From Streptomyces sp. ISL-87 (GTDB taxonomy: Bacteria; Actinomycetota; Actinomycetes; Streptomycetales; Streptomycetaceae): a stretch of DNA of 64,000 nucleotides. The DNA is taken from assembly GCF_018614095.1 (NCBI RefSeq), contig NZ_JAGGOY010000017.1, forward strand, positions 1-64,000, written 5' to 3'. A program made the position numbers and the translations under genes. Below, one piece after another: positions 9,342 to 18,518 of the stretch. The notes beneath the pieces are model-generated. The model made no database searches, was not told where the DNA came from, and saw nothing but the letters and a program-made list of their open reading frames with translations. Each line of letters opens with the position of its first letter. Position 1 is the first letter of the stretch.

Positions 9342-10256
9342 ATGACGTCCTCCCCACCCGCGTTGACCCGTATCCGCATCGGTTCGGCTCCGGACTCCTG
9401 GGGTGTCTGGTTCCCGGAGGACCCCGAGCAGACCCCTTGGGAACGGTTCCTCGACGAGGTCGCCGATGCCGGGTACGAGTGGATCGAACTCGGCCCGTAC
9501 GGCTATCTCCCCACCGATCCCGCACGCCTCGCCGACGAAACCGCCAAGCGCGGCCTGCGCGTTTCCGCGGGCACCGTCTTCACCGGACTCCATCACGGGC
9601 CCGCCGTGTGGGAGGACACCTGGGAGCACGTGTCGCGGATCGCCGCGCTCGCCCAGGCCATGGGTGCGGCGCACCTCGTCGTGATCCCGTCCTTCTGGCG
9701 CGACGACAAGACCGGCGGGGTGCTGGAGGACCGCACCCTCTCCGCCGGGCAATGGCGCGAACTGACCACCCAGACCGAGCGCCTGGGCCGGGAGGTCCAG
9801 GACCGGTACGGGCTGCGGATCGTCGTGCACCCGCATGCCGACACCCACATCGACACCCCGGAGAACGTGGCCCGCTTCCTCGACGCCACCGACCCCGCCC
9901 TGGTCTCCCTCTGCCTGGACACCGGGCACTACGCGTACTGCGGCGGGGACAGCGTCCAGGCCATCGAGGCCTTCGGCGAACGCATCGGCTACCTCCACCT
10001 CAAGCAGGTGGATCCGCGGATCCTCGCCGAAGTCGTGGCCGGGCAGGTGCCCTTCGGGCCGGCGGTGGCCCGCGGGGTGATGTGCGAACCGCCGTCGGGG
10101 GTGCCCGCGCTGGAGCCCGTACTGGCCGCGGCGCAGCGGCTCGGCGTGGACCTCTTCGCCATCGTGGAGCAGGACATGTACCCCTGCCCGCCCGACCAGC
10201 CGCTGCCGATCGCCCGCCGCACCCGCTCCTACCTGCGCTCCTGTGGCGCCCGCTGA
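9342..10256 (+). CDS. Sugar phosphate isomerase/epimerase (TIM barrel), probable inosose isomerase or dehydratase
   Basis: A 304-residue xylose-isomerase-like TIM barrel protein. Probable divalent-metal ligands are Glu in WIELGPYGY (about 47), the Asp/His group in VVHPHADTHID, Asp in LCLDTGHYAY and Glu in AIVEQDMYP near the C terminus. The position beside iolG and divergent from iolC strongly implies a role on 2-keto-inositol (IolE-, IolH- or IolI-like). The N-terminal signature GSAPDSWGVWFP differs from the classic IolE start, so I leave the exact reaction open. AAGGTGG precedes the ATG. The iolG start follows 20 bp downstream, so the two are probably one operon. Confidence 0.85.
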   Translation: MTSSPPALTRIRIGSAPDSWGVWFPEDPEQTPWERFLDEVADAGYEWIELGPYGYLPTDPARLADETAKRGLRVSAGTVFTGLHHGPAVWEDTWEHVSRIAALAQAMGAAHLVVIPSFWRDDKTGGVLEDRTLSAGQWRELTTQTERLGREVQDRYGLRIVVHPHADTHIDTPENVARFLDATDPALVSLCLDTGHYAYCGGDSVQAIEAFGERIGYLHLKQVDPRILAEVVAGQVPFGPAVARGVMCEPPSGVPALEPVLAAAQRLGVDLFAIVEQDMYPCPPDQPLPIARRTRSYLRSCGAR

Positions 10257-10276
10257 CCAGCTGAAGGGAACTTGAG

Positions 10277-11290
10277 ATGAGCAGCACGCTAGGCATCGCC
10301 GTCATCGGGACGGGGAAGATGGGCGCCGACCATGTCCGCCGGATCGGTGGGACGGTCGGCGGGGCCCGGGTGGTGGCCGTGGCCGACCCCGACGGGGACC
10401 GGGCCAAGGAGGTCGCGGCGGGCCTGGACGGCGCGAGCGTCCATACGGATCCGGCGGCCGCGATAGCCGCGCCCGGGGTGCAGGCCGTACTGATCGCCTC
10501 CCCGGGGCCCGCCCACGAGGAAGCCATCCGGCACGCCCTGGAGCGGGAGCTGCCGGTGCTGTGCGAGAAGCCGCTGACCCCGGACCCGGCGGGGGCGCTG
10601 CGCGTGATGGAGGCGGAACAGCGGCTGGGCCGGCGCCTGGTCCAGGTCGGGTTCATGCGGCGGTACGACGCCGAGTACGAGCGGCTCAAGGAGCTGCTGG
10701 ACGCGGGCGGGATCGGGCGGCCGCTGTTCCTTCACTGCCGCCACCGCAATGCCACCTCGCCGTCCTTCTTCACCAGCGACATGCTGATCAGCGACTCCGT
10801 GGTGCATGAGGTGGACGCGGCCCGCTGGCTGCTCGGCCAGGAGATCACCGCCGTGTCGGTGCTCTCCCCCACGCCCTCCTCGGCGGCCCCCGAGGGGCTG
10901 CGCGATCCCCGGCTGGTGCTGCTGGAGACCTCCGGCGGGGCGATCGTCGATGTGGAGATCTTCGTCAACTGCGGTTTCGGCTACCAGGTGCAGTGCGAGG
11001 CGGTCGGCGAGGCCGGCAGCGCCCGCATCGGGGACGGCCACGCGATGGTCGTCCAGTCCGCCGGCCGGTGGGGCGGGGAGATCGCCCAGGACTTCACCGT
11101 GCGCTTCGCCGACGCCTACGACCGCCAGTTGCGGCGGTGGGTGGCCCAAGCCGCCCGGGGCCGGGTCGAGGGCCCCACCGCCTGGGACGGCTATGCCGCG
11201 GCCGCCGTCTCCGAGGCGGGCCTCACGGCCGCGCGCACCGGTACGCGCACCACCGTGGAACTGGCGGACCGGCCGCCCCTCTACCACTGA
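10277..11290 (+). CDS. iolG: Inositol 2-dehydrogenase (Gfo/Idh/MocA family)
   Basis: NAD-dependent oxidation of myo-inositol to scyllo-inosose, the first step of the pathway. The 337-residue protein has an N-terminal Rossmann fold with [13 protein letters not shown], the family's catalytic Lys in [10 protein letters not shown] (about residue 97), and the C-terminal alpha/beta domain. [13 protein letters not shown] and [16 protein letters not shown] (probable catalytic Asp/His region) are IolG-like. A Shine-Dalgarno AAGGGAAC lies before ATG 10277. It is the second gene of the plus-strand iol unit. Scyllo-inositol dehydrogenase activity cannot be excluded from sequence alone. Confidence 0.9.
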   Translation: MSSTLGIAVIGTGKMGADHVRRIGGTVGGARVVAVADPDGDRAKEVAAGLDGASVHTDPAAAIAAPGVQAVLIASPGPAHEEAIRHALERELPVLCEKPLTPDPAGALRVMEAEQRLGRRLVQVGFMRRYDAEYERLKELLDAGGIGRPLFLHCRHRNATSPSFFTSDMLISDSVVHEVDAARWLLGQEITAVSVLSPTPSSAAPEGLRDPRLVLLETSGGAIVDVEIFVNCGFGYQVQCEAVGEAGSARIGDGHAMVVQSAGRWGGEIAQDFTVRFADAYDRQLRRWVAQAARGRVEGPTAWDGYAAAAVSEAGLTAARTGTRTTVELADRPPLYH

Positions 11291-11554
11291 CCTGTCGCCG
11301 CACCCCGCACGCCGCGCCCGCGGGGCCGGTTCATCACGCTCACCCCCTTGTGGCGCATCTGTCACAGCGGTCGCCCTTGTGTCACGCATGTCCGCGTTAC
11401 GCGGTTCTTCCGTCACAGACAGTCGACAGACACTCCCCTGCTCTCGCCCAGCGTCGTTCTCCGGGAACTACCCGAGTGATCGTCACTGTTCACGCGTCGG
11501 CTCCCCCGACGGCCTCCCGGCCGGCCCCGCGGCGTGGACAAGGAGGTGTCGTGG

Positions 11555-11755
11555 ATGAGCGACCGACAGCTGTGGTCGTACAAGGAGATCGCCGCCCATA
11601 TCCGGGTCCAGCCGGATACGGTGCGCTCCTACCGCAAGCACGGGCTGCTTCCCGCGCCCGATCACCAGGAGGGTGGCAAGCCCTACTGGTACGCCGACAG
11701 CATCCGCGCCTGGGTGGCCCGCCGACCCGGCAACCGGGGGCGCCGCGAGGACTAA
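11555..11755 (+). CDS. Small MerR/excisionase-like helix-turn-helix protein
   Basis: A 66-residue protein made almost entirely of one DNA-binding module: LWSYKEIAAHIRVQPDTVRSYRKHGLLPAPD followed by a basic wing (KPYWYADSIRAWVARRP). This is the pattern of an HTH_17/MerR-like winged helix as in excisionases and small actinobacterial regulators. The start at ATG 11555 follows a perfect AAGGAGGTG 6 bases upstream. The 264-bp region before it has repeated CCCTTGTG (11345-11352 and 11374-11381) and several TGTCAC words, a possible control region. No integrase is nearby, so a stand-alone regulator is likelier than a phage relic. The target is unknown. Confidence 0.75.
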   Translation: MSDRQLWSYKEIAAHIRVQPDTVRSYRKHGLLPAPDHQEGGKPYWYADSIRAWVARRPGNRGRRED

Positions 11756-11771
11756 CCGGGGCCGGTTCCCG

Positions 11772-11805
11772 GGGCGGCCGGGGTCCCCTCGGACCCCGGC
11801 CGCCC
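11772..11805. terminator. Bidirectional 14-bp GC hairpin
   Basis: GGGCGGCCGGGGTC (11772-11785) pairs exactly with GACCCCGGCCGCCC (11792-11805) around a 6-base loop. It lies between the convergent HTH gene and the MMPL transporter. Part of the right arm is repeated directly downstream (CCCCGGCCGCCCGAAGG twice). Confidence 0.8.
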
Positions 11806-11870
11806 GAAGGCCCCGGCCGCCCGAAGGACCGCCGACCCGGAGCCCCCGCCGGCCCCGGTCGGGCCGCGCG

Positions 11871-14213
11871 CTATCGGCTCCCGGCCGGTATCTTCTCCGG
11901 CTCCCCCGCCTCCGGCCCGGCCGACTCCGCCGAATCCGCCGCCTCGGTCGAATCCGCCGAATCCGCCGGCACTGCCGCCGGCGCGGACTCCCCCTCGCTC
12001 AGACCGAACCGCTCGTGGAGCCTGCGCAGCGGGCCCGGCGCCCACCAGGTGGCCTTCCCGGTCAGCTTCATGACCGCCGGGACCAGGAGACTGCGGACGA
12101 CCATCGCGTCCATCAGCACGGCCAGCGCGATCCCGAGCCCCAGCATCTTGGTGTTGGTGACCCGCGAGGTGCCGATGGCCACCATCACCACCGCCAGGAT
12201 CACGGCAGCCGCGGTGATCAGCCCGCCGGTGCGCGCCAACCCGGTGCGCACCGCCCCCTCGTGGTCCCCGGTGCGGTCGTACTCCTCCTTGATCCGGGAT
12301 ATGAGGAACACCCCGTAGTCCATGGAGAGCCCGAAGGCGATGCAGAACATCAGCACGGGCAGGGTGGTCTCGATGTCCCCGGTGGAGGTGAAGGAGAGCA
12401 GTCCGGAGAGGTTGCCCTCCTGGAAGACCCACACCACCGCTCCGAACATCGCCGTCAGGCTCAGCGCGTTGAGCAATATCGCCTGAAGGGGTATGAGCAC
12501 GCTGCCGGTGAGCAGGAAGACCAGCAGCAGCGTGGCCAGTACCACCAAGGCCAGCGCCGCGGGCAGCTTCTCGGCTATGGCGTCCTGGGCGTCGACGAGC
12601 ACCGCCGCCTGTCCGGTCACGGAGGTCTCGAAGGGGGCGTCCACCTTCCGCACTTCGCCGACCAGGTCCCGGGCCTGCTGCCCCACGGCTTCGCCCTCGG
12701 TGATCACCGAGAAGTACGCGGACCGCGCGCCGGGGCCGGAACTGACCGGGCCGTCCACCCGGAGCACCCCCTCCAGACCGGCCACCCGCTGCCGGTAGGC
12801 GTCGAGGTCGGCGGGGCTCCGCGCCCCCTCGGCCAGCACGATCAGCCCGCTCCCGGGGCTGCCCGGGAAGCCGTCCCGGATCTGCTGCTGCACCAGATGC
12901 GATGAAGCGGTCTCCGGCAGCTGGCGGTCGTCCACGGTGCCGAACTTCACCCCGAGGAAGGGCAGTCCGAGGAGCAGCAGCCCCGCCGTGGTGGCCACGG
13001 CGAACAACGGGGCCCGGCGCATCACCAGCGCGGTCGACCGCGCCCAGCCCCGCCCCGACTCGCCGGAAGCACCGGAGGCGAGGCCGGCCTCCTCGGCACC
13101 GGCGCCGCCCGGGCCCGCCTTACGCCGGCGCCGCCGCCACAGCTGGCGCAGGTCGAGGGAGTTGACCCGCTCCCCGAGCAGCACCAGCGCCGCCGGCAGC
13201 AGGATCAGCGCGGCCGCCGCCGCGAGCAGGACCACCGCGACCCCGGCGTAGGCGAAGGAGCGCAGGAAGTACATGGGGAAGAACAGCATCGCCGAGAGCG
13301 CGACCGCGACGGTCAGCGCCGAGAACAGCACGGTGCGCCCGGCGGTGCGCAGGGTGGCTCCGATGGCCCCCACCGGGTCCCGGCCGGCCGCGAGCTCCTC
13401 GCGGAACCTCCGCACGATGAACAGGGCGTAGTCGATGGCGAGCCCGAGGCCGAGCGCGGTGGTGAGGTTCTGGGCGAAGACGGAGACGTCGGTGAATTCG
13501 GTGAGGCCCCGCAGCACGGCGTTGGTGCCGATGATGGCGACGATGCCGACGCCGAGCGGCAGCAGGGCGGCGATGGCGCTGCCGAAGACGAGGATCAGCA
13601 GGACGAGCGTCACCGGCAGGGCGATCAGCTCGGCGCGCAGCAGGTCCTCCTGGATGGTGGCGGTCACCTCGCGCTGGACCGCAACCCGCCCGCCGAGGGA
13701 GACCCGCACCGGTCCGTGCTCGCCCTCGTAGCGCGGGGCTATCCGCGCCACTACCTCGGTGGCGGCCTTCTCGTCGCCGACCACCCGGGCGGCGATCAGC
13801 GCCTGCCGCCCATCCTCGGAGCGCAGGGTGGGCAGCTGTGTGCGCCAGTACGAGCCGACCCCGGTCACCCCCGGCTCGGCGGCGAGCCGGGTGGTCAGCC
13901 GCTCCGCCTCGGCGGCGACGGCGGGATCGTCCACCCCGGCCTTCCCCACCCCGGCGCCCGCGTCGACGAGGAGCAGCAGATTGGGCTGGGAGGACGGGAA
14001 TTCGCGCTCCAGGGCCTCGGTGGCATAGGTGGACCGGGCGTCCGGGTCCTCCCAGCCGCCGCTGCCCATCCGGGCGGCGGCGCCGCCGCCCGCGAACACG
14101 GCCAGTGCCGTGACCACCAGGGCGAGCAGCAGCGAGAGCCGCGGCCGGGCCGTGACGAACCGGGTCCACCAGCCGCTCTCCCCGGGCGACGGCGGTTTCT
14201 TGACTTCGGACAT
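11871..14213 (-). CDS. MMPL/RND-family membrane transporter
   Basis: A 780-residue polytopic exporter. A short cytoplasmic N terminus leads into the first helix (LSLLLALVVTALAVFAGGG). An extracytoplasmic domain (about 50-190) is followed by helices with the MMPL signature LGLAIDYALFIVRRFREEL. The same layout repeats in the second half, with FGLSMDYGVFLISRIKEEYD. The tail is Ala/Ser/Glu-rich and low in complexity. The paired DYALF/DYGVF motifs contain the membrane Asp that carries the proton current in this family. A Shine-Dalgarno GAAGGGGA precedes the ATG. It is divergent from a TetR gene with two shared operators, so it is probably repressed until an inducer (drug or lipid) appears. The substrate is unknown. 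Confidence 0.92.
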   Translation of the reverse strand: MSEVKKPPSPGESGWWTRFVTARPRLSLLLALVVTALAVFAGGGAAARMGSGGWEDPDARSTYATEALEREFPSSQPNLLLLVDAGAGVGKAGVDDPAVAAEAERLTTRLAAEPGVTGVGSYWRTQLPTLRSEDGRQALIAARVVGDEKAATEVVARIAPRYEGEHGPVRVSLGGRVAVQREVTATIQEDLLRAELIALPVTLVLLILVFGSAIAALLPLGVGIVAIIGTNAVLRGLTEFTDVSVFAQNLTTALGLGLAIDYALFIVRRFREELAAGRDPVGAIGATLRTAGRTVLFSALTVAVALSAMLFFPMYFLRSFAYAGVAVVLLAAAAALILLPAALVLLGERVNSLDLRQLWRRRRRKAGPGGAGAEEAGLASGASGESGRGWARSTALVMRRAPLFAVATTAGLLLLGLPFLGVKFGTVDDRQLPETASSHLVQQQIRDGFPGSPGSGLIVLAEGARSPADLDAYRQRVAGLEGVLRVDGPVSSGPGARSAYFSVITEGEAVGQQARDLVGEVRKVDAPFETSVTGQAAVLVDAQDAIAEKLPAALALVVLATLLLVFLLTGSVLIPLQAILLNALSLTAMFGAVVWVFQEGNLSGLLSFTSTGDIETTLPVLMFCIAFGLSMDYGVFLISRIKEEYDRTGDHEGAVRTGLARTGGLITAAAVILAVVMVAIGTSRVTNTKMLGLGIALAVLMDAMVVRSLLVPAVMKLTGKATWWAPGPLRRLHERFGLSEGESAPAAVPADSADSTEAADSAESAGPEAGEPEKIPAGSR

Positions 14214-14259
14214 GGCTCGGTGTCCCCTTCACCGTGATTGCCAGGACATTTAGACTGGC

Positions 14260-14283
14260 AAACACGAGCAGTCGCTCGCGTTT
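14260..14283. promoter_or_regulatory. TetR operator 1 (MMPL/TetR divergent promoter)
   Basis: A 24-bp imperfect palindrome: AAACACGAGC and GCTCGCGTTT differ by one base from perfect symmetry. Its half-site AAACGCGAG/CTCGCGTTT is shared with operator 2. Confidence 0.75.
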
Positions 14284-14289
14284 CCCAAG

Positions 14290-14312
14290 AATGCGAGTGA
14301 CCTCTCGCGTTT
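14290..14312. promoter_or_regulatory. TetR operator 2 (MMPL/TetR divergent promoter)
   Basis: A palindrome with half-sites AATGCGAG and CTCGCGTTT. Its centre is about 30 bp from that of operator 1 (close to three helical turns), so two TetR dimers could bind the same face. It ends 33 bp before the tetR start. Confidence 0.7.
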
Positions 14313-14345
14313 GTCAATCACCCACGGGAAGCAAAGGAATGGGAC

Positions 14346-15020
14346 ATGCCGAAGGACCCCCAGGCCGCACCGACGGACAAAGGTGCTGAAAAGGACTCGG
14401 AGGCGGCGGGCACCCCGCGCCGCCGCCAGGCCCGCGGGGAACGCCGGATCGCCCAGCTCCTGGCGGCGGCGGCCGGCGTGTTCTGCCGTACCGGCTACGC
14501 CGCGGCCAGCACGAACGCCATCGCGCGCGAGGCCGGCGTCTCACCGGGCACGCTCTACCAGTTCTTCCCGAACAAGGAGGCCATCGCGGTCGAGCTGGGC
14601 GGCCACCTGCTGCACCGCGCGCACGAGCTGCACGGCCAGGCCTTCCTGCCCGAGAACCTGTCCAAGCCGCTGCCCGAGCTGCTGGACGCCGTCCTCGACC
14701 CGGTGATCGCCTTCAACTGCGAGAACCCGGCTTTCTGGGCCCTCATGCACGGCTCCGGCGTCCCCGGCATGACCCAGGAGCACGAGGAGCTTCACTCCAA
14801 CCTGCTCACCCGGGTCGAAGGCGTCCTGCGCACCTACACCCCGGAGGCCACGTCGGCCGAGCTCGCCCACACCTCGAACATGATCCTGGGAATCTTCAAG
14901 GCGGCGCTGGACCTGATCCTGGCTCACGAGGGCGCCGAACGGGCCGCCTACATCACCGAACTGAAGACCGTCCTGCTGCGCTACCTGGAGCCGATGGTCA
15001 CCGCGACTCCCCCTCGCTGA
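14346..15020 (+). CDS. TetR family transcriptional regulator
   Basis: A 224-residue TetR-type repressor. A charged N-terminal extension (about 1-28) precedes the helix-turn-helix (FCRTGYAAASTNAIAREAGVSPGTLYQFFPNKEAIA, residues about 46-80). The C-terminal ligand domain is all-helical and ends near LRYLEPMV. The gene is divergent from the MMPL transporter across a 132-bp gap with two near-identical palindromes, so it very likely represses both itself and the transporter. A weak AAAGGAA lies upstream of ATG 14346. After it, a small CACGCC/GGCGTG stem (15117-15131) may end its transcript. Confidence 0.92.
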   Translation: MPKDPQAAPTDKGAEKDSEAAGTPRRRQARGERRIAQLLAAAAGVFCRTGYAAASTNAIAREAGVSPGTLYQFFPNKEAIAVELGGHLLHRAHELHGQAFLPENLSKPLPELLDAVLDPVIAFNCENPAFWALMHGSGVPGMTQEHEELHSNLLTRVEGVLRTYTPEATSAELAHTSNMILGIFKAALDLILAHEGAERAAYITELKTVLLRYLEPMVTATPPR

Positions 15021-15209
15021 CCCGGGCTCACGAAGGCGGCCCCGAGACCGAATCCGCCCCTGCCATGGGCGCGAGCAGCGCGATCGTCCTGATCAGGAGG
15101 AGAGCCCCGCGTGCGCCACGCCTTGGGCGTGCCGTTTACATACGGTTCACGGGGACTTGTCCATCACAACCCGCCCGGCGGGAAAGAACTGCTGAAGATG
15201 CTCGCTTCG

Positions 15210-15226
15210 ATACCCCCTAGGGGTAT
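15210..15226. promoter_or_regulatory. CsoR-type copper operator over the copZ promoter
   Basis: ATACCCCCTAGGGGTAT is a 17-bp near-perfect palindrome that matches the G-rich operators bound by the Cu(I)-sensing repressor CsoR (established for copZA promoters in Streptomyces; recalled, not checked). TATAGT at 15224-15229 overlaps its right edge and is a plausible -10 box, so repressor binding would block polymerase. No csoR gene lies in the window. Confidence 0.85.
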
Positions 15227-15313
15227 AGTCTCTGAGTGTCGGGGAGGACGGTTGGAGTGAATCGCCGCCCCGCCCGGCGACCGGACTCGCACGCCCCCGA
15301 AGAGGAGAACGAC

Positions 15314-15622
15314 ATGACCGCCGAGACGGAAACCCAGCAGTCGGCCGGTTCCTGCTGCTCCAGCACCAGCTCCTGCCACGACAGCGCGGCGGACGTCCAG
15401 ACCGGCGCAGTCACCACCGTCTACCGGGTGACCGGCATGACCTGCGGGCACTGCGAGGGCGCGGTGACCGCCGAGCTCACCGCCCTGCCGGGCGTCAGCT
15501 CGGTCAAGGCCGTGGCCGCGACCGGCGAGGTCACCGTGGTCTCCGCCGCCCCGCTCGCCGAGGACGACGTGCGCGCCGCGGTGGACGAGGCCGGATACGA
15601 GCTCGCCGCCGACCAGGCCTGA
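15314..15622 (+). CDS. copZ: Copper chaperone with HMA domain and Cys-rich N terminus
   Basis: A 102-residue cytoplasmic Cu(I) chaperone that hands copper to the CopA ATPase. The HMA domain (about 36-100) has the metal site GMTCGHC with Cys44 and Cys47. The first 25 residues add a second Cys cluster (SCCSSTSSCH), which is unusual for CopZ and could hold extra metal. The start is ATG 15314, with GAGGAG 7-8 bases upstream; upstream in-frame codons would extend into the promoter leader. It sits behind a CsoR-type operator and 88 bp before copA, so the two are probably induced together. Confidence 0.92.
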   Translation: MTAETETQQSAGSCCSSTSSCHDSAADVQTGAVTTVYRVTGMTCGHCEGAVTAELTALPGVSSVKAVAATGEVTVVSAAPLAEDDVRAAVDEAGYELAADQA

Positions 15623-15647
15623 GCACCTCCTCCACGCAGTACCTCGT

Positions 15648-15688
15648 CGGGCCGTACCGGCCAGCTCATACTGGTTCCGTACGGCCCG
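15648..15688 (+). promoter_or_regulatory. Hairpin between copZ and copA
   Basis: CGGGCCGTAC (15648-15657) pairs exactly with GTACGGCCCG (15679-15688). The loop can pair further through CCAG/CTGG. With no U-tract it may be a partial terminator or RNA-stability element that lets the chaperone be made in excess over the ATPase. Confidence 0.55.
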
Positions 15689-15709
15689 GCCTTCCCCCTG
15701 GAGCCGGAC

Positions 15710-18031
15710 ATGAGCAGCAGCACAGTGCACGACGGACCCATAGCGGCATCCGAAGCGGTCGAGGCCACCGAAACGACCGAGACGGCCGAGGTCGAGCTGA
15801 CCATCGGCGGGATGACCTGCGCCTCCTGCGCGGCCCGCATCGAGAAGAAGCTGAACCGGATGGACGGCGTCACCGCCACGGTGAACTACGCCACCGAGAA
15901 GGCCCGGGTCTCCTACGCGGATGACGTACAGGTCGCCGACCTCATCGCGACCGTCGTGAAGACGGGGTACACGGCGCAGGAGCCCCCGCCGCCGGCGCCG
16001 CAGCCCACGACGCCCGCGACGGACACCGCCACGGCCGCACCGGAGCCCGAGGAGGTACGGGACCCCGAGCTGACGGCGCTGCGCGGGCGACTGCTGGTCT
16101 CCGCGGCCCTCGCCCTCCCCGTCGTGCTGCTCGCGATGATCCCGGCCCTCCAGTTCGACAACTGGCAGTGGCTCTCGCTCACCCTCGCCGCCCCCGTCGT
16201 CGTCTGGGGCGCCCTCCCCTTCCACAAGGCCGCCTGGACCAACGCCCGGCACGGCGCCGCCACCATGGACACCCTGGTCTCGGTCGGCACCCTCGCCGCC
16301 TTCGCCTGGTCGCTGTGGGCCCTGTTCTTCGGGACCGCCGGGATGACCGGCATGCGCCACGGGTTCGACTTCGCCATCTCGCGCACCGACGGCTCCTCCA
16401 CCATCTATCTGGAGGTCGCGGCCGGCGTCGTCAGCTTCATCCTGCTCGGCCGCTACCTGGAGGCCCGCTCCAAGCGGAAGGCGGGCGCCGCGCTCAAGGC
16501 CCTGCTGGAACTGGGCGCCAAGGACGTGGCCGTCCTGCGCGGCGGTGCGGAGGTCCGCATCCCGGTGAGCGCCCTCGTGGTCGGCGACCTGTTCGTCGTC
16601 CGCCCCGGCGAGAAGATCGCCACCGACGGCACCGTCGTCGAGGGCAGCTCCGCCGTGGACGCCTCGATGCTGACCGGTGAGTCGCTCCCGGTGGAGGTCA
16701 CGGCCGGAGACCCGGTCACCGGCGCCACCGTCAACGCCTCCGGCCGCCTGGTCGTCGAGGCCACCCGGGTCGGCGCGGACACCCAGCTCGCCCGGATGGC
16801 CCGGCTGGTGGAGGACGCGCAGAACGGCAAGGCCGAGGTGCAGCGCCTCGCCGACCGGATCTCCGGGGTCTTCGTACCGGTCGTACTGCTTCTCGCGCTC
16901 GGCACCTGGGTGACCTGGCTGCTGATCACCGACAACCCGACGGCCGCCTTCACCGCCGCCGTGGCCGTCCTGATCATCGCCTGCCCGTGCGCCCTGGGGC
17001 TGGCCACCCCGACCGCGCTGATGGTCGGCACCGGCCGCGGCGCGCAGCTCGGCATCCTCATCAAGGGGCCCGAGGTGCTGGAGTCCACCCGCCGGGTGGA
17101 CACCGTAGTGCTGGACAAGACCGGCACGGTCACCACCGGCCGGATGACCCTCGGGGCGGTGCACACCGCCGAGGGCGTGGACGAGAAGGAGCTGCTCCGC
17201 CTCGCGGGCTCCCTGGAGCACGCCTCCGAGCACCCGATCGCGCAGGCCGTCGCCGCGGGCGCGGCCGAGCTGGCGGGCGATCTGCCGGTCCCTGAGAGCT
17301 TCGAGAACGTGGCCGGGCTCGGCGTGCAGGGCGTGGTCGACGGGCACGCCGTCCTGGTGGGCCGCGAGCGGCTGCTGTCCGACTGGGCGATCACCCTGCC
17401 CGCCGGGCTCGCGCAGGCCAAGGAGGCCGCCGAGGCCGCCGGCAGCACCGCGGTGCTGGTGGCCTGGGACGGGGCGGCCCGAGGGGTCCTGACGGTGGCT
17501 GACGCGGTCAAGGAGACCAGCGCCGAGGCGGTCGCCCTGCTGCGGGCGCTGGGCCTCACCCCGGTACTGCTGACCGGCGACAACCGGGCCGTGGCCGAGA
17601 CGGTGGCCCGCGAGGTGGGCATCGACGAGGTGATCGCCGAGGTGCTCCCGCAGGACAAGGTCGACGTCGTGCGCCGCCTCCAGGCGGAGGGCCGTACGGT
17701 CGCCATGGTGGGCGACGGGGTCAACGACGCGGCCGCCCTCGCCCAGGCCGACCTCGGCCTGGCCATGGGCACCGGCACCGACGCGGCCATCGAGGCGGGC
17801 GACCTGACCCTCGTACGGGGCGATCTGCGGGTGGCGGCGGACGCGATCCGGCTCTCGCGGCGGACCCTGTCGACCATCAAGGGCAACCTTTTCTGGGCCT
17901 TCGGCTACAACGTGGCGGCGCTGCCGCTGGCGGCCGCCGGACTGCTCAACCCGATGATTGCAGGGGCTGCGATGGCCTTCTCCTCCGTTTTCGTGGTCAG
18001 CAACAGCCTCCGGTTGCGATCCTTCCGGTAG
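15710..18031 (+). CDS. copA: Cu(I)-exporting P1B-type ATPase
   Basis: A 773-residue inner-membrane copper efflux pump. One N-terminal HMA domain carries GMTCASC (Cys37, Cys40). A Pro-rich linker (about 95-115) leads to the membrane part. The actuator loop has TGESLPV, the sixth helix the CPC metal site (Cys425, Cys427), the phosphorylation domain DKTGT with Asp469, the ATP-binding domain SEHPIAQA, and the hinge [10 protein letters not shown]. The last helices carry [11 protein letters not shown] and [17 protein letters not shown] and MxxSS are the residues that mark Cu(I) rather than Zn/Cd pumps. It follows copZ and probably shares its copper-induced promoter. Confidence 0.96.
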   Translation: MSSSTVHDGPIAASEAVEATETTETAEVELTIGGMTCASCAARIEKKLNRMDGVTATVNYATEKARVSYADDVQVADLIATVVKTGYTAQEPPPPAPQPTTPATDTATAAPEPEEVRDPELTALRGRLLVSAALALPVVLLAMIPALQFDNWQWLSLTLAAPVVVWGALPFHKAAWTNARHGAATMDTLVSVGTLAAFAWSLWALFFGTAGMTGMRHGFDFAISRTDGSSTIYLEVAAGVVSFILLGRYLEARSKRKAGAALKALLELGAKDVAVLRGGAEVRIPVSALVVGDLFVVRPGEKIATDGTVVEGSSAVDASMLTGESLPVEVTAGDPVTGATVNASGRLVVEATRVGADTQLARMARLVEDAQNGKAEVQRLADRISGVFVPVVLLLALGTWVTWLLITDNPTAAFTAAVAVLIIACPCALGLATPTALMVGTGRGAQLGILIKGPEVLESTRRVDTVVLDKTGTVTTGRMTLGAVHTAEGVDEKELLRLAGSLEHASEHPIAQAVAAGAAELAGDLPVPESFENVAGLGVQGVVDGHAVLVGRERLLSDWAITLPAGLAQAKEAAEAAGSTAVLVAWDGAARGVLTVADAVKETSAEAVALLRALGLTPVLLTGDNRAVAETVAREVGIDEVIAEVLPQDKVDVVRRLQAEGRTVAMVGDGVNDAAALAQADLGLAMGTGTDAAIEAGDLTLVRGDLRVAADAIRLSRRTLSTIKGNLFWAFGYNVAALPLAAAGLLNPMIAGAAMAFSSVFVVSNSLRLRSFR

Positions 18032-18119
18032 TGGATCGTCTCCCCGGTTCCGGCACAGTTCCTTCACGGGAGACGCAGATCACAGTGATCTGAACGTAAC
18101 CATCGGGCGGTGCCACGGG

Positions 18120-18391
18120 TCTAATGGGGCGATGCCAAGAACGTCTTGGGGGACGTTCACGGGAGTCTTGGGGGATTCCCGAGGCATCAGCCGGCCGGGA
18201 CGCGTGCTCAAAGGGGAGCTTTGAGCGGCCCTCCCGACCCGTACGGGTCCCGGCAATAACCCAAGGGGTGCACACCTCGTGTGCACTCCTCGCCGACGCC
18301 CCGGCTCGGGTCCCGTGGGGGGAATCCGTTCCGGGGAAAGGAAAGCGCCCCGACCGTCGACCCGTGGGGGGATCGGCGGCGGGGCGCTTTT
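18120..18391 (+). ncRNA. Candidate structured small RNA between copA and citrate synthase
   Basis: The 487-bp gap 18032-18518 has no convincing gene but dense RNA structure. GATGCC (18131-18136) closes with GGCATC (18183-18188) around two hairpins, 18139-18158 and 18160-18181. Both have the identical hexaloop TTGGGG, giving a three-way junction. Then come GCTCAAAG/CTTTGAGC (18206-18226), palindrome GACCCGTACGGGTC (18236-18249), a 12-bp stem with loop CTC (18264-18290), and a U-tailed terminator (18342-18391). TCTAAT at 18120-18125 is a possible -10 box. Small RNAs have been reported beside citA in S. coelicolor (my recollection). Strand is inferred from the terminator. Confidence 0.55.
18342..18391. 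terminator. Intrinsic terminator with T-tract, probably bidirectional
   Basis: AAAGCGCCCCG (18342-18352) pairs exactly with CGGGGCGCTTT (18380-18390), followed by another T. True T-tailed terminators are uncommon in this genome type. On the minus strand the same stem ends in CTTTCCTTTCC and could end the citrate synthase transcript. Confidence 0.8.
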
Positions 18392-18518
18392 CGCTGCTTC
18401 GGGGCGCCGCGCTGTCTACGGGAGACAGCGCCCGGCGTCCTTGGCTCCGCGGGCCTCGGCTCAGCGGCCCTGACTCAGGGCGCCCTGGGCTCAGCGGCCT
18501 TGGCTCAGCGGCCTTGGC

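Noticed and set aside
11555..11755. The small HTH gene as a phage excisionase and sign of an integrated element
   Set aside because: There is no integrase, attachment repeat, tRNA or composition change around it.
15164..18067. A 967-codon minus-strand frame opposite copZ-copA
   Set aside because: It is antisense to genes with all functional motifs, and the translation is low-complexity Gly/Arg/Asp without homology.
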